In this document: one piece after another, positions 48,467 through 60,995 of the stretch | Layout: every line of letters starts with the position of its first letter | Numbering within the stretch: the stretch's first letter is position 1 | Assembly (NCBI GenBank): GCA_028554755.1 | Contig: JAPTOF010000003.1 | Location: forward strand, 28,815,501 to 28,879,500 | Direction: 5' to 3' | DNA: 64,000 nucleotides | DNA from: Cordia subcordata | Taxonomy: Eukaryota; Streptophyta; Magnoliopsida; Boraginales; Cordiaceae | Notes under the pieces: generated by a model | The model's input: the letters and a program-made list of their open reading frames with translations, nothing else | Told to the model about the DNA's origin: nothing | Database searches by the model: none | Made by a program: the position numbers and the translations under genes

Positions 48467-49626
48467 GGGAAAAAGTTAGTTTTAGAGCTTGAACTTTGTA
48501 AAATATGAAAATAAAGTCTTAAACTTTAAAAACTTTAACAGAAGAGCTTGAACTTGGGTTTTACGCGCTATTAAATAACAGTATTAGTTTTTGGCTTACG
48601 TGGCATTTTTTTTTTTTTTAATTTTAGGTGGATTTCTCTACATGACAACCTAATTCCCATGTGGCTACCTTATACCGTCTAAGCTACTATGTACATGTAC
48701 TCATATATAAATTTTGAAAATTTTTTCTGTTGGCTCTGAGAATATAAATGAACCTATATTTTTTCTTAATGTAATTTTTTTATATATTTGAAATTTTAAA
48801 AATTTAAATTAATTGCACATTTTAAATATTAAACAAAAAATTTAAATGATTTACAATAAACCAAATATAATTGTGCATTTACATTAATTTGTTTAAATTA
48901 ATATAAATAACATTTAAAACATTTTTGCTTATTAAACAAATAAATAAACAAAAACTTTAAACCTAGAAGTATCACGCTAACACACAATAATATATATATC
49001 TTTTTTTGAAAAGAATTAGTGTGTATTTTAAGTATTAAATTAATGCACAATAATTAATTTAATATATTTTTGCTTATTAAACAAAAAAATAGACAAAAAC
49101 TTTGATGTATTAATTTAAGTATTAATTTAACAATTTAAATTAATTGCACATTAAATTAATTGGTTTGAACTTTAAACAAAATTATTCAAATGTAAGATTT
49201 TTGGTTTATTTTAAGTTATTTAAATATTTTATTTTAATACTTAAAATGCAAAATTAATTTAAATTTTTTAAAATTTAAAAATATAACAATTTTTATATTG
49301 AGCAAAAAAAAGTAGATTAATTTATGTGCTCATAGCCATCAGAAAAAAATTTCAAATTTTATATATGTGTACATGTACAAAATAACTTAAAATTTATAAG
49401 TTCGTCTATTTATATGCCACGTAGGAGTTCGAACACCATGTAGGGAAATTCACCAAAGATCAAAAAAAAAAAAAATGCTACATAAGCAAAAAAGTAAAAT
49501 TGTTACTAAATAGTGTATAAAATATCATTGTTTTTGTAAGTTTAAGCCCTTCTATCAAAGCTTTTGAAATACAAGACTTTAATTTTATATTTTGTAAAAT
49601 TCAAACTCTAAAACTATCATTTTCCC
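48467..49626. mobile_element. Mutator-like element with long terminal inverted repeats
   Basis: The 1160-bp element has terminal inverted repeats of about 310 bp. The left arm starts GGGAAAAAGTTAGTTTTAGA. The right arm, inverted, starts GGGAAAATGATAGTTTTAGA and stays alignable down to GGCTNTGAG-ATAAAT (left about 48735-48760). The flanks are 9 bp, TACTATACA (48458-48466) and TATTATATA (49627-49635), two transitions apart. Long inverted repeats with a 9-bp duplication define MULEs. The interior is AT-rich and encodes nothing. It begins 35 bases after the stop of the sphingosine kinase pseudogene. Confidence 0.85.
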
Positions 49627-49635
49627 TATTATATA

Positions 49636-50507
49636 AATTATATTTGTTCAATTCCCTGAAGCTTTTCGAGGACAGCGAAATTCCAGGATGACATATTAGC
49701 AGGGAAAAAGGTAAGGAAGGTAAAGGGAAAAATGCTAATATAGTTCTCATAGTCATTTTACTATGATGACCATGATATGAAAGATAAAAATGTGGACTTG
49801 TTATTTTGCTCACTTTTAAGAAGGTCAAAGGCTAATTACAATACGCATTTAGCGAAAATTGATCCCTAAATTACTCATACTAAAGGTGAGAGACGTACCA
49901 CTTGTTATTCGTGGTAAAAAATTTTAATTAGACCATTGAGAGATATAATAGGGAAATCAATTCAAATTACAAAGATGACTTTTTTCATGGAGAAATTTCA
50001 AATAAAAGGTGTAAAATTAATAATAGTACGAGAGAGAGTCTAATTGTCTCCTATGCTACTTAAACAAAACTATATATGAACGAATCACGAAAGTTCCACA
50101 ATAGCGTGACTCTAAATTCTGTCGAGGTAAATGTGAGTTAAAATATTACCAAATCAAAGATTAAATTTTGACAAAAAAGAAAATCCCTAACTACACAAAA
50201 TACAGTAGCAAACAGGTGTAATAATAATCACATGCATGCACATATAAATATCAGCATTCACTGAAATAAAAATAATGAACAACCCCCACTTCTACATCTT
50301 TCTTAATTTATACAACTTCTCCTATGATCTTCCTATGAAAATGAATTTTTTTTTTGGCAAAAAAAAAAAAAACATGATTCGACATTTTCTTTCTTTTTTT
50401 TTTTCCCTTCTTAAAAAGAATATACATGGACATTTTCAAAAGGCTAAAAGAGCAACGAATCAAAATAAGACATCTAAAAGAATCTTACGAACAAAAAGTC
50501 CAATTGT
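49636..50507. other. Intergenic, 3' flank of the DUF4408 gene
   Basis: AT-rich. No gene or repeat recognised other than A/T runs near 50345-50405. The right end is the probable 3' untranslated region of the minus-strand gene. Confidence 0.5.
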
Positions 50508-51738
50508 TTAAGCCCCACGGTTAATCATTTCCATATACTGCTTCAACGACTCTTCCCTTTGTAATCTCATCTCCTCGTTAAACTTTCTAATAAAGGACTC
50601 GACTCGGCGATTCAACTCGTCCTGACTCAACGAAGGCTCTTTGTAAATTCTCCCCCAACTCACCTTTCTTTGAGGGGAGGAGCAGTTACCATCTTGTGCG
50701 CTCACCTCCACCTGACTACGCCCGTGGTTCTCGATTGTGTCCGACTTCTTCATGTGTCTCTTGAGCGGCACGTGACGTCCTTCAGTTATCATCCTCCACG
50801 TGCTCTCTAGCGTCTCCTGCCTTCTCGGCCTCGACACCCTTAATGCTCTACCACCTAAATTACAAAATATTATATTTAAAATTTTCAGTTTTAGAAGAAA
50901 GCTTTACAAACAAAAAGAAAAAATTTCTCAATCAGATCGTTGAAGTATTTAAATGGAAAATCAGAAAATATAATTTGCTATAAAACGAACACTAAAAGAA
51001 TAATTAATTCATCAAATTAACCGTTAAGCAAATGAATTTATGCATATCCAGTTATCCATGCAGAGTATAAAATTGCACATATATGCATATACCTTCAGGA
51101 CTGGCTTTTGGCGATTTCAGGGGAGCAAATCTAGACAACGCCAGAGGCCTCTCTGGTACACTCACCGTTAACGTTTCCGTTACTGTCTCCGTCGCCGTCT
51201 CCGTCACTGTCTCGGTCTCCTGAGTAGAAATCGTCTCCGACGGAGTGTACGTAGACCTTGATGCAATCATATCTTGTTCTTTTTTAATCACGTGTTGTTG
51301 ATCATCATCATCATCATCATCACCCACCACCTCCAATTCATTCACTACCACAGGCTCCTCCTTCACCTGATCCAAAACCTTGTCCTCGTACGCCAAAGCC
51401 ACCTCCTGCGGCGACGGAACTTCCTCCTCTACCGGAGTAGAAACAACCAAAGCATCGGTATACACAACAGGTGGAGGCGTTTTAGCTGAAATCAACGGCT
51501 GAGATTGGTCGTCCCCAGGAGCTTTCTCGTTGTGAGAGAAGCAAGTAGAGACGACGATCGTGATGATGATGCCGTTGATGATGACGTAAAGGTACGGCGG
51601 CTTGAATAACGAAAACAACACGGAGTAAACCGTTGGCAGTTCATACATCAATGGAAGGGCAAGCTTCACTGCCATAGCCAACGAAACGACGCCGCTAGAT
51701 ATTAACAGAATCTTCATCTTGTGTATCCAATTACTCAT
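50508..51738 (-). CDS. DUF4408/DUF761 membrane protein
   Basis: Two minus-strand exons, 51093-51738 and 50508-50854, sum to 993 nt, 330 residues. The N-terminus has two hydrophobic segments at about 10-31 (LLISSGVVSLAMAVKLALPL) and 37-64 (VYSVLFSLFKPPYLYVIING), matching DUF4408. The middle is acidic and disordered, with a run of seven Asp near residue 140 and a Thr-Glu repeat (TETVTETATETVTETLTV). The second exon gives a basic stretch (STWRMITEGRHVPLKRHMKK) and a DUF761-type end (VESFIRKFNEEMRLQREESL). The family is plant-specific and its function is unknown; membrane location is inferred from the hydrophobic segments. The start at 51738 is the first ATG, directly before the membrane segments. 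Confidence 0.92.
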
Positions 51739-54522
51739 TTAAGATAAACCTTTCTTCTCTTTAGATTAATTACACTTATATACACATACAAATATGTATA
51801 ATATTTAATGATATGTGTATAGTATTAGTGTAGAAGATGAGCTGAGAGCTGATAAGATAAGTGTGTGCTTGCAACCGAGATACGTACGTAGTGGTTTGTG
51901 AAGGCTGATGTGAATGTGTGCATACATATACATGGGGAGGTGGGGTAGGAGAACGCGGTTTGGACGATTGGATGAAACGTGAGCCGTCCGACGAAGTGCT
52001 GCCACTTGTGGTGTGTCTTGAGTGGCCCAGGTGTGAGTTTGGATTCAAATTGATCATTATGTGAATTAATTATTTAGGCTTTATTTGACCCAATTTTCGG
52101 ACACTTAATTTTTTTTTAATTTAAAAGTTAAAATTTATTTATTTTTTATAAGAATTTTAGATAAAAATTAAAGTTAAAAATTTTCAAAACAACCGCTAAA
52201 GCTTTTCAAATAAGATTTTTAGGCAAAAATGAAAGTTAAAAAATTGGATTAGAATTTTTTTAAAAAAAATGATAAGCTTTTTTTTTTTAAAAAAAAAATC
52301 CTTTGTAGGATTCTTTTTCTTTTTTCCAAAACTTAACGCCAGGTAAGATCCATTACTCAAACTGATGAACCATCTCTTTCGGAAATGATAATAGTTTTTG
52401 AGTTGGGAGCTAGCTTTTGCTCAGACCTGTGAAACTAGCCTAATGATCTAAAAAGTGTCGAAAAGAAATTGAGAGAGAATAAAGGCTTTTACTTTCTTTC
52501 AAGAAAAGAATATGACAATGATTTAGATTCTTCGGTTTAGTGCAATTTTGCTTTTATGAACTTTTAAGTATTGAAAACACTTATATTTGATTATCGAAGT
52601 ATTAGGTTATAATTTTAAAATACTCAAGCTAAACTACCAAGGTTAAAGGAAATAATTTAACGTTGAGTTAGTTTGATCACAGGAAGACCAAAATGTTCCA
52701 CGCCTGCGGGTGTTGAAATTTGAGAGAGATTATTAATAATTAAAACGTGTACTAGTCGAGCAGTGACCATTGTAGACACAGTGAAGAGAAGAGATTTGTT
52801 TTCCGACAAGTAAAAAGGTTCAAATGTTGCGACGGCGTCTGTTGACGTGCAAAAGCACGACTGGAATATTTTTTTAAAAAAAAAATTGGTCCAACGTAAC
52901 GTTCATTTGTAAGACCGTCCCTTTCCTTAGGCTGCGGGGTTTGCTTCCACAGAGTGATAGGTTGCTGAGTGCGAATTAAGATTTTCTGTTATTACTATAT
53001 AAAAAAAAAAATCATCACAATCGTTCATATTAATATATTTATATTTGAGTTATTCATAAAATTTAAACATAAAGACTAAATAATGACAGAAAAAATATAT
53101 TTTAAAATTTTTTATTATTTTGTAAATTTTGAATTTCGTGAATGACTCAAGATGATCTTCTTATTTTGATCTAGAAAAAAAAAATCCTCTTATATTTCTA
53201 ATCCTATGACTACAACCCTCACCGACCATTGTCCTGCTATATTTCGATCCAAAAAGGGTTGGCCTTTTCGGTGTAAGCCGGTAGCTTCAAGACAGCATGC
53301 CTTGTGTCCCCATTCCCCCACCATTACTTGCCCAACTTTTCAGCTTTGCCGAATAGCAAAATTGAATTTTGACCTTAAAAACCAAAAGAGTAGCAAAATG
53401 AAGACCGTGGAACTTGAAGAACAACTATCTTTTGAAGTTTGTTAGTGTTTGTTTAGTTGATTTTCGTCATTAAGATTATTAAACAAGAAGTAATAAGCTA
53501 AATCTGTCTTGACTCAAAACGAAGAGCTTTTTATTTTTTCCCCCAAAAATTAAACCTTCATAAACAAAGACTTTTTTAATTAATTAACGGGCATAACTAC
53601 ATAGCACAACAACTATTTAAATTTACAAAATAAAAAGCAGTAAAATTACTACAGTACTTTACTTTTTGAGAGATCGATTTTCATGATCATGTGGCTCGGA
53701 GCAAGGTAATTGTACATTAGCCAATGTTTTAAAGTAGCATCTTAAGTGGCTAGTATAATTAATTAATTTAGCATTTTATAATGCCCTTTCCCTATTCTAT
53801 GCCATTTTAAAAATGCAGCTTTGTTTATTGAACCAGAACTGTATTAGTTGACCAGAGATATATTTGTACTAAAATATCTTCTTCTTTATTCCATGCAGCA
53901 ACAAATTTAAGACATTTGTATGTCATTCATTTCTTTGGTAAACTTTATTTGTACACGTATGGTTGGTCAGCAATGAATAATTGTTTATTAGTTTGTCGAT
54001 AATTTTGCTCAAATCATTTAAAATAGGTTATAATGTAGATGATGAATAAGCACAGAGATATGATAACCCTCTCCCATGGTGACATGATAGAAATTGTTGT
54101 ACCATTCCCATTGTGGCTTTTGTGGCTCTTGTGGCTCATCAATAATTTATTACACTCGCAAGTCAATTTTATAGGTAACCAACGTAGCCTTGGCACTGGA
54201 GACACGTACGTGGTTATATATGCTAAAAGATGTAACTCTTTTATGATATTTTTAACGAGTATAGTAATTGCATTTTCTTAGACTAATATTTTTCTTGATT
54301 TAAAAATTTATTATTTTTAACTATTTTTATATTAAATTTATTATTTTTTATGATTCTTTCATTTAGGAGTTAGATTATATGTAATGTAAGAATGTTTAAA
54401 AAATAATAAAACTTTATATGCAAAGAGTCATTTACTTAACTTTAATGAGTATACTCATAAGAAAAATTGATAATTCAATTACTAATCTCATCATAAGGTA
54501 GTTTGAAAATTTTCTGGACTTA
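51739..54522. other. Intergenic, no gene recognised
   Basis: The first few hundred bases are the presumed promoter of the DUF4408 gene. An AT-rich block at about 52075-52320 starting CTTTATTTGACCCAATTTT may be an old MITE, but its ends do not match. Remaining frames are short and lack motifs. Confidence 0.5.
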
Positions 54523-54749
54523 GAACTCATGTAGATTGATTTTTCTAAAAGTGCTTTTTTAGCAATTTTTGAGAAAAATATTTTTTTGAGAAATTAAAAA
54601 TTTTGCCTTCTGAAAAAAGTTGCATCTGAACTTTTTTTAGAATTTTACTCTTTTAAAAGGCAAGCCAAATAATTATTATAAAAATAATATATATTTTTTT
54701 TGAAAAAAATTATTATTTCCTTAAAAAGCGAACAAATACAAACAGGCCC
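54523..54749. mobile_element. PIF/Harbinger (Tourist-like) MITE, copy C, worn
   Basis: The right end AAATACAAACAGGCCC matches the family, and the left end GAACTCATGTAGATTGATTT is worn. TTA precedes it at 54520-54522, but the right duplication is lost. The interior has the family's AAAAAGTTGCAT and CCAAATAATTATTATAAAAA words. Confidence 0.7.
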
Positions 54750-55255
54750 ACGGCATGCTAAATTCTGAATCTACATATAGTCTTGGGTCCGACAAGAAAA
54801 GAAGAAATCCATTGTTGGGCGGTGGAGACGCGGAGTAAGCCTAGTAGGCCGTGAGGTCACCAGAACTCACAAGTGTGGGCTTGCGTGCTCTTTAAGGTCA
54901 CGAGTTGATCTACCTCATCCATAACTCCACTTGTTGCTGCCGTCCATCTAAACTTGTGGAAAACAGTCATTTGCCACGTCGTATCATATGTCGAGTCAAA
55001 ATTACCTGCAAGACATCTGAGCAGCATCAGTTATTTAGGGATAATTCTTTCCTTAAATAGACTAACATTAGTCGACAATATTAATCATTAATTCTGCAAG
55101 CATTGATTTTCAACGATTGATTTTACAAGTATTTAATTTATTTGATTAGAGATTAGCGATTCACATCCACTGAATTGATGTCAGTCCAAGTGAATGGAAG
55201 AATTTCTCATTATTTAGTTGGACCAAATAAAAGTTACAATTAAACTATCTAAACC

Positions 55256-55300
<45 letters not shown>

Positions 55301-57019
55301 TTGTTTGGGATGTTGATGGTTACTGTGTTATTAATTGACATCCATACAAACAAGCAAGCAAGAGCAGATGTATTAATATATGCAAGACACTGAAGAAATT
55401 TATGTGCGCCCTGATAAGAGATGCTGTTTGGATAACTGCATGGTTTCGTTTTGTTTGTCGTCGTCGGAAATAATTGGAAAACGTTAACTGTTCCCTGGAC
55501 CACGTCAAATTTTGTTAGAATTTATATTATGTGCGTGTTTCCCATGGCCAATTAGAAAAATGGTGCGTATTTTGTTACTATTTATATTACGTGACACACT
55601 GACACTTCTTTTTTGTTTCAATTTTTTTGTGATAGCCTTTTTTTTTTTTTTTTCATTTAACAAATTTTCTTTACCTTCCATAGTCACATAAATACATCTT
55701 CTTTAAGCCAAAAAGCAACAAAAAAAATGGAAGCAAATAGTACCAGTGACAATTTCATTTAAAACAAGCTGGAGAGAAAAGTTTGTTGTTTATATTTTTC
55801 CTCTTAGCATGTTTCTTTACATGTAGGTAAAATTTGTCTTTTTTGAGTATTGTTATATGAGCATGTTTAATATTTTCAAATATATGACAACAAGATTTGA
55901 ATTCATGATTGGGGTCTAATACTGTATCTAGTCTGATACTACATCTATATTAGTTAATTATGTCATCTATTTAAGGCATTTACCGCATAAAATCAACTAT
56001 AATTATTATATTATCGTTAATATGTTATGATCAATTTATTCATACAAAGAACATTTAAGGCATTTACCACATAAAGTTAAACATCATGTTCTATATATTT
56101 GTTGCGGTCTTTTTAAATAGTGCCACAATGCGCGCACCTTTTAAGATTAAACTAATATTTTTATTGATATAAAAGCTTTCATTAGCAATCATTCTCATAT
56201 TAAACTTGCCATTTTTAATCATTCTTTCCATTAAAAGATGGGTTGATTTAATGGAAGACAGACTAAAATTGAGAAATTTTCATATACATTAAATCATTTA
56301 ATGAATGTAATATTACATCCATTAGAAAAACCACCATAAATATATTATCAGTTTCTTCCATGATTCTACTCAACATTTCTGTTACATATCAGCTAAAGTT
56401 TCGCATTAAACAAATAGGTTGCTTTAGGATTAAGAATTTTACTTTATAACGTAATAAATATACAGGTCATCAATCATTGCATATATATATATATATATAT
56501 AGATATAAAACCCTAGAAAGGTATATTCTACACATAGTCTGTATTGTTTATAGAAAATGTCAATTTGGTGCCTATTATTTCAAAAGTAACTTACTTGGTC
56601 CTTAACATATTTAAAAAGTGTTATTTTAGTTCCTCTCGTTTCAAAAATGACCAATTTGGTCCTCAATATTTGCATAAAATGATCTAATTGATCTACATTT
56701 TAGCCTTGAAAATAGTTATGCCACCCAATTTTAGTCTAAAAATTGGTCATGTGATAATCACATAACCAATTGATAGGGATAAAAATTGATATTTTTTGTG
56801 AAAATTAACACTTTTTGCAAATATTAAGAACTAAATGAGTTAATATTGAAATAATAGGGATTAGATTGACTTTTTTGTAAACATTAAAATATATAATTTT
56901 TGAAACAATAAAGACTAAATTAATAATTTTTGTAAATAATAAAGATTATTTGTGAAATTTTCCCTATATAGAACAACCAGTACAATTTTATTTATACAAA
57001 GAATTTTTTCGCCGTTCTA
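54750..57019. other. Gene-free, AT-rich
   Basis: Holds a (TA)n tract at 55259-55296, a shorter one at about 56481-56501, and a direct repeat of a 29-bp word (55944-55972) whose partner is at 57047-57075. No gene recognised. Confidence 0.5.
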
Positions 57020-57044
57020 GTGCATTGCACAAGCTTCAAACTAG
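57020..57044 (+). mobile_element. Helitron-like 3' terminus, plus strand
   Basis: Hairpin GTGC-ATT-GCAC (57020-57030), 10 bases, then CTAG (57041-57044) followed by T. This is the same architecture as the minus-strand ends at 32615, 36732 and 38090. The 5' end was not located, so the length of the element is unknown. Confidence 0.45.
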
Positions 57045-58138
57045 TATCTATATTAGTTAATTATCTCATCTATTTGTAGAAAGAAAGTTATTGCATTTAT
57101 TATCATACATATATACATAGACAGATCCATATTATACCTACGTACTCCCACCCCCCTTTTCCACCACACACACACACATAATACATACTGCATAGATATT
57201 AACCCCGGCCTGCCCGCAAACCCCCACCACAAACACACACCCTCCACACTCGTATATATGCATCCGAAGATGGTGAAGGGTGTACTTGGTCTTGAAAAGT
57301 CACTACAAGCTTTGGAGGGTCCAACTAAATCCCATTTCCCCTCCGTGAGTTTTCAGTTAAATCATAAATTCTCCCATAAAATTTTAATTTTATACATATT
57401 CCTCCATGACTTTAATTTTTTCAAACAAAGCCTTATATTAAAGGCATTTTTTTTTCAATTTTATGACCCAAAAGAGAAAAGAAAAGAAAAAAGAAAGATA
57501 GTGGACAAAAAAATTAATAAAATCATTCAATAGCTCGATGAGTCACTAATAAAATAAAGAATAAAAAAATAAAATACAAAGAAAAAGAAAAAAAAGTTAC
57601 TTATTTTATAAAAACTGTCCTATACACACTATTAAAGAAAAATTAAATTCACTTTAAAACAATTGTTTTCTAATATATATTTCAAATTGAATTATTTTTT
57701 CTTATCCAATCGCATCATGTTTTCAATCAGCTAACCATTTAAGAAAATAAAAAGTAAAAATAGTTATTATACAAATTAATAAAAATTAAATAAAATCTTC
57801 TTTTATATATGTGTGTGTATCAAATTAAATTTTTTAATTTCAAAGTATAACTTTTTATAAACTAACAATTTAAAAACTTAACACAAAAATTAAAAGAATA
57901 ATTAAGATAAAGCATTGCTTGGTGAAACTTACTATCTGGGGGAAAGTGGGTAAAAATGAATTTTGATGGGGGAGTTTTGAGATTTATGCTACAACTCATG
58001 GGAGGAAATGGCATTCTCCCTTAAAAAAAGGGAGCATCCATCCTTGTTCTCTCTCTCTCTCTAAGTGGAAAAAGTGTCAACATGTTCCATAATTTCAAAA
58101 AAAAAAAAACAAAGAGGGAGCTAGTGAAGCCTCCGAAC
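57045..58138. other. Gene-free, AT-rich
   Basis: Purine-rich and AT-rich with CA-rich patches near 57150-57245 and a CT run at about 58047-58061. Small frames have no recognisable motif. Confidence 0.5.
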
Positions 58139-58738
58139 TAGGGATGTCAATGGGGCGAGATAGGGGCGGGGTTCACAAACCCTACTCCGCATCTGGTATT
58201 TTTCTACCTACCCTACCCTACCCCTATACCTGTACCGGGATTTTCTTCCGACTACCATTCCCTTCTCTACCGGTGTTTTTTACACCATGCCCCTGTCTAC
58301 GGGGCACCTGTCAACAAAAGTCAAAGGGGTCGTAGTATCGGGACAAAACACTTACTTGTTAACCCCTTATATGTCAAGTAAAATTCCCACTCTTTAATTA
58401 GATAAAAATAACATAAATCATGCATCAAGCCTTAACACATCAAATTCAAACTCTAATACTTAAAATTTAACATAATTTTACAACAATAATACATTAAATC
58501 CAAACTTACTCCAAATCATAATTATTAAACATAACATATAATATATATACATACATACATATATATAAGATATGTATAAATATATATACATACATATATA
58601 TACTGAGGTGGGGTCGGGCCCGCCCTACCCCGGCACTGGTGTATAAAGAAAAACCCTACCCATCTGTCCCGGGGTTTTTGTAAAAACCCGTCCTATTCTC
58701 GGTGCACGAGGCGGGCGGGTGCATCATCGACATCTTTA
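58139..58738. mobile_element. hAT-type MITE (600 bp)
   Basis: Starts TAGGGATGTCAATGGGGCG and ends, inverted, TAAAGATGTCGATGATGCACC. The 8-bp flanks are CTCCGAAC (58131-58138) and GTCCGAAC (58739-58746), one mismatch. Subterminal arms are GC-rich and contain inverted CTACCC/GGGTAG and CCCCGG words around an AT-rich centre. This combination is typical of plant hAT MITEs. No transposase. Confidence 0.85.
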
Positions 58739-59456
58739 GTCCGAACTAACCAAATTGCTGCCAAAACTAGTCAAGCATAGAGATTACGTTCTATTCGTTA
58801 TTAATCAAGTCACCTTTATTTTCAACATATCCTGAAATTTGCAATTAGCCGTTAATAACATGAACCTAACTTCATCATCAATATTCTTCCTTAAAATATG
58901 ACTCTTATCTCCACCGGTTCACACCCGAGAAGCCATGAAGCCCATCCCGTACTCATTGTCACATAGATGACACGTCCTCATCTTTGACAAGATATCCAAG
59001 AAGAAGTTAATGATTGAAATTGTCCTGCATGCAGTATGATTCAATGGACAACTTACTGTAGATCTCTAATAAATGAGTATGTAGCGACCCATGCGATACA
59101 GTGGACGCCTATCCTCTTGTTTTCACATGATTTAGCTATTTTATAATTTAACTCTTGCAAGTCAGATTGATATCATATTTCAAAATATTTAATTAATAAA
59201 CTAAACTAAACCAAACCGCTTGTTCAAATCTAGTTGTAAAATCAGATTGATATAGTTCATACGCATAAAAGACAACAAATTTTTATTTAAATTAAGAGGA
59301 GACGAACATTCAAATCAGAGGAAGCAATATCCTTTATTAGTTAGAAAAACTTTCATCTTTAATTTTTTCACTCGCGCGATGGTTCTCTTGTTTGTTGTAT
59401 GTATACAAATTTATTTTGTTGAGAAATGTTAAGTATTACTTATTTTCACTGACTAT

Positions 59457-59525
59457 TTATCATCTCTTGTATGAATACTTAGCTTGCATAATAGCACAAG
59501 AAAATATTTATACAAGAGATGATAA
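59457..59525. repeat. 16-bp perfect inverted repeat
   Basis: TTATCATCTCTTGTAT (59457-59472) is inverted as ATACAAGAGATGATAA (59510-59525) with a 37-base spacer. A further TATACAAGAGA copy follows at about 59535. It may be a worn transposon end pair. Confidence 0.75.
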
Positions 59526-59618
59526 TAAGTTTTTATACAAGAGAAGGTATTAGGTAGCTGCATAATAGCATAAGAAAGAAAAACTAGCATAAGAAATAAA
59601 AATAATTAATTAAGCATT

Positions 59619-59715
59619 AGGAGATAACTCAAGTGATTGAGACTATTTCTCCTATGAGCAAAGTTCTGGGTCCAAATTCGATAGGAATGGGGAATTTCAG
59701 AAAAAGAAAGAAAAA
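59619..59715 (+). mobile_element. SINE-like element, degenerate
   Basis: GATAACTCAAGTGATTGAG resembles an A box and GGGTCCAAATTCGATAG a B box, followed by an A-rich tail (AAAAAGAAAGAAAAAG). It is similar in plan to 30564-30720. No target duplication was confirmed. Confidence 0.4.
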
Positions 59716-60213
59716 GGGGCGTATTCCTCTAATAGTCCTTACACTATTAATTTTGTTACATTTTAGTCCCTTGACTTTTAAAATAAATATTTTAGTCTCT
59801 TAATTTTTAAAATAAACATTTTAGTCCATAAGCTTAGATAAAGATAGGCGACATATTAGAGGTTAATGGTTCGATATTTTACTACCTAAAGCTAATAAAT
59901 GAATTACATCTACACACACATATCATATCGGAAGTAATGATTTGAAAGTAATTTTTATCAAACTAGAATTAGTGAAGAAAAAATCTTCTCGAAAAATATG
60001 CTTTCTAATCAAACTTGTGTTATCTTCTTTAGCAGATTGAGACCATCACCACTTAAACCAACAATTTCTCATTGGTATTTTTTAGAATAGCTTCAATTTT
60101 GGATTTAAACGTATTCTTGGCTATATATCCCAGAAATGGAACCCCTTGCCCAACATAAGAAACTGCTAAAATGGTTACGTCTTACGAAAAACAAGCACGT
60201 TTATCTTTTCTTA

Positions 60214-60419
60214 GGGCATGTTTGAATTAGTTTTTTTCAGAAAAAATATTTTTTCTTTAAAAAAATTACATTAAATTTGTAATAATTATTTAATTTGACT
60301 TTTAAAGACGCTAAAACTTTTAAACAAACTCAAATACAATTTTTTTAAAAATAAAAATTTTTTACTTTTAAAAAAATTATAAAAAAATACTTTTAAAAAA
60401 GATTAATTTAAACAGGGCC
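60214..60419. mobile_element. PIF/Harbinger (Tourist-like) MITE, copy D
   Basis: Starts GGGCATGTTTGAATTAG and ends, inverted, TTAATTTAAACAGGGCC. It has a perfect TTA duplication at 60211-60213 and 60420-60422. It lies about 200 bases upstream of the TATA box of the beta-glucosidase gene, so it may sit within its promoter. Confidence 0.88.
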
Positions 60420-60622
60420 TTAATACGAAGAACCTAAAATTAGTATTGTTCAATGTAACTAGTGAACAGTCATATAGAAGTTAAGTGAAAATTTGTTCTA
60501 TCATCTGTTTCTCTTTTTTCCGTAAGTACATTATTCACGTGACGTATAGTGAAGCAGAGCTAGGGAACCACTCAACATTCGAGAGGGTAGGTGAAAAATT
60601 GCAGAATGCCTTAGACGTTGCC

Positions 60623-60630
60623 TATAAATA
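60623..60630 (+). promoter_or_regulatory. TATA box of the GH1 gene
   Basis: TATAAATA lies about 365 bases before the start codon at 60996. Transcription would start near 60655-60665, giving a leader of about 335 nt that includes a short (TA)n run. Confidence 0.5.
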
Positions 60631-60995
60631 GGACCCAATTAGGAAGCAGAGCTAGTGCACCAGCATATATATATATATATATCCTTGTGTTTATACATAA
60701 CGTATATATAAGCTAGCTAAGATTGTCATTCACTGCTTGCCTTCTCACTGGTTCGTCGTTGAACTGGAAATAAGACTGTTAATTGGGTAGTCAAATATTG
60801 TAGACGAAGACAACCTACTTTTAGATTGGTATACTGACGCATCTCTAAGAAGTTCTTTTTTTAGCTATTCTCTAATCTTGAGCCAGGGGCATTGGCCAAC
60901 TGAACTTAGTAACTTTTTTTTTGTCCTTTTAATGAATTGCTATTGATGACCAAATAAAGATTGTCAAAATTCACTGTGCAGCAGCAATAGCAGCC

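Larger units (their letters stand above)
58747..60213. other. Intergenic with small repeats
   Basis: No gene recognised. Holds an inverted repeat (59457-59525) and a SINE-like block (59619-59715), listed separately. Confidence 0.5.
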
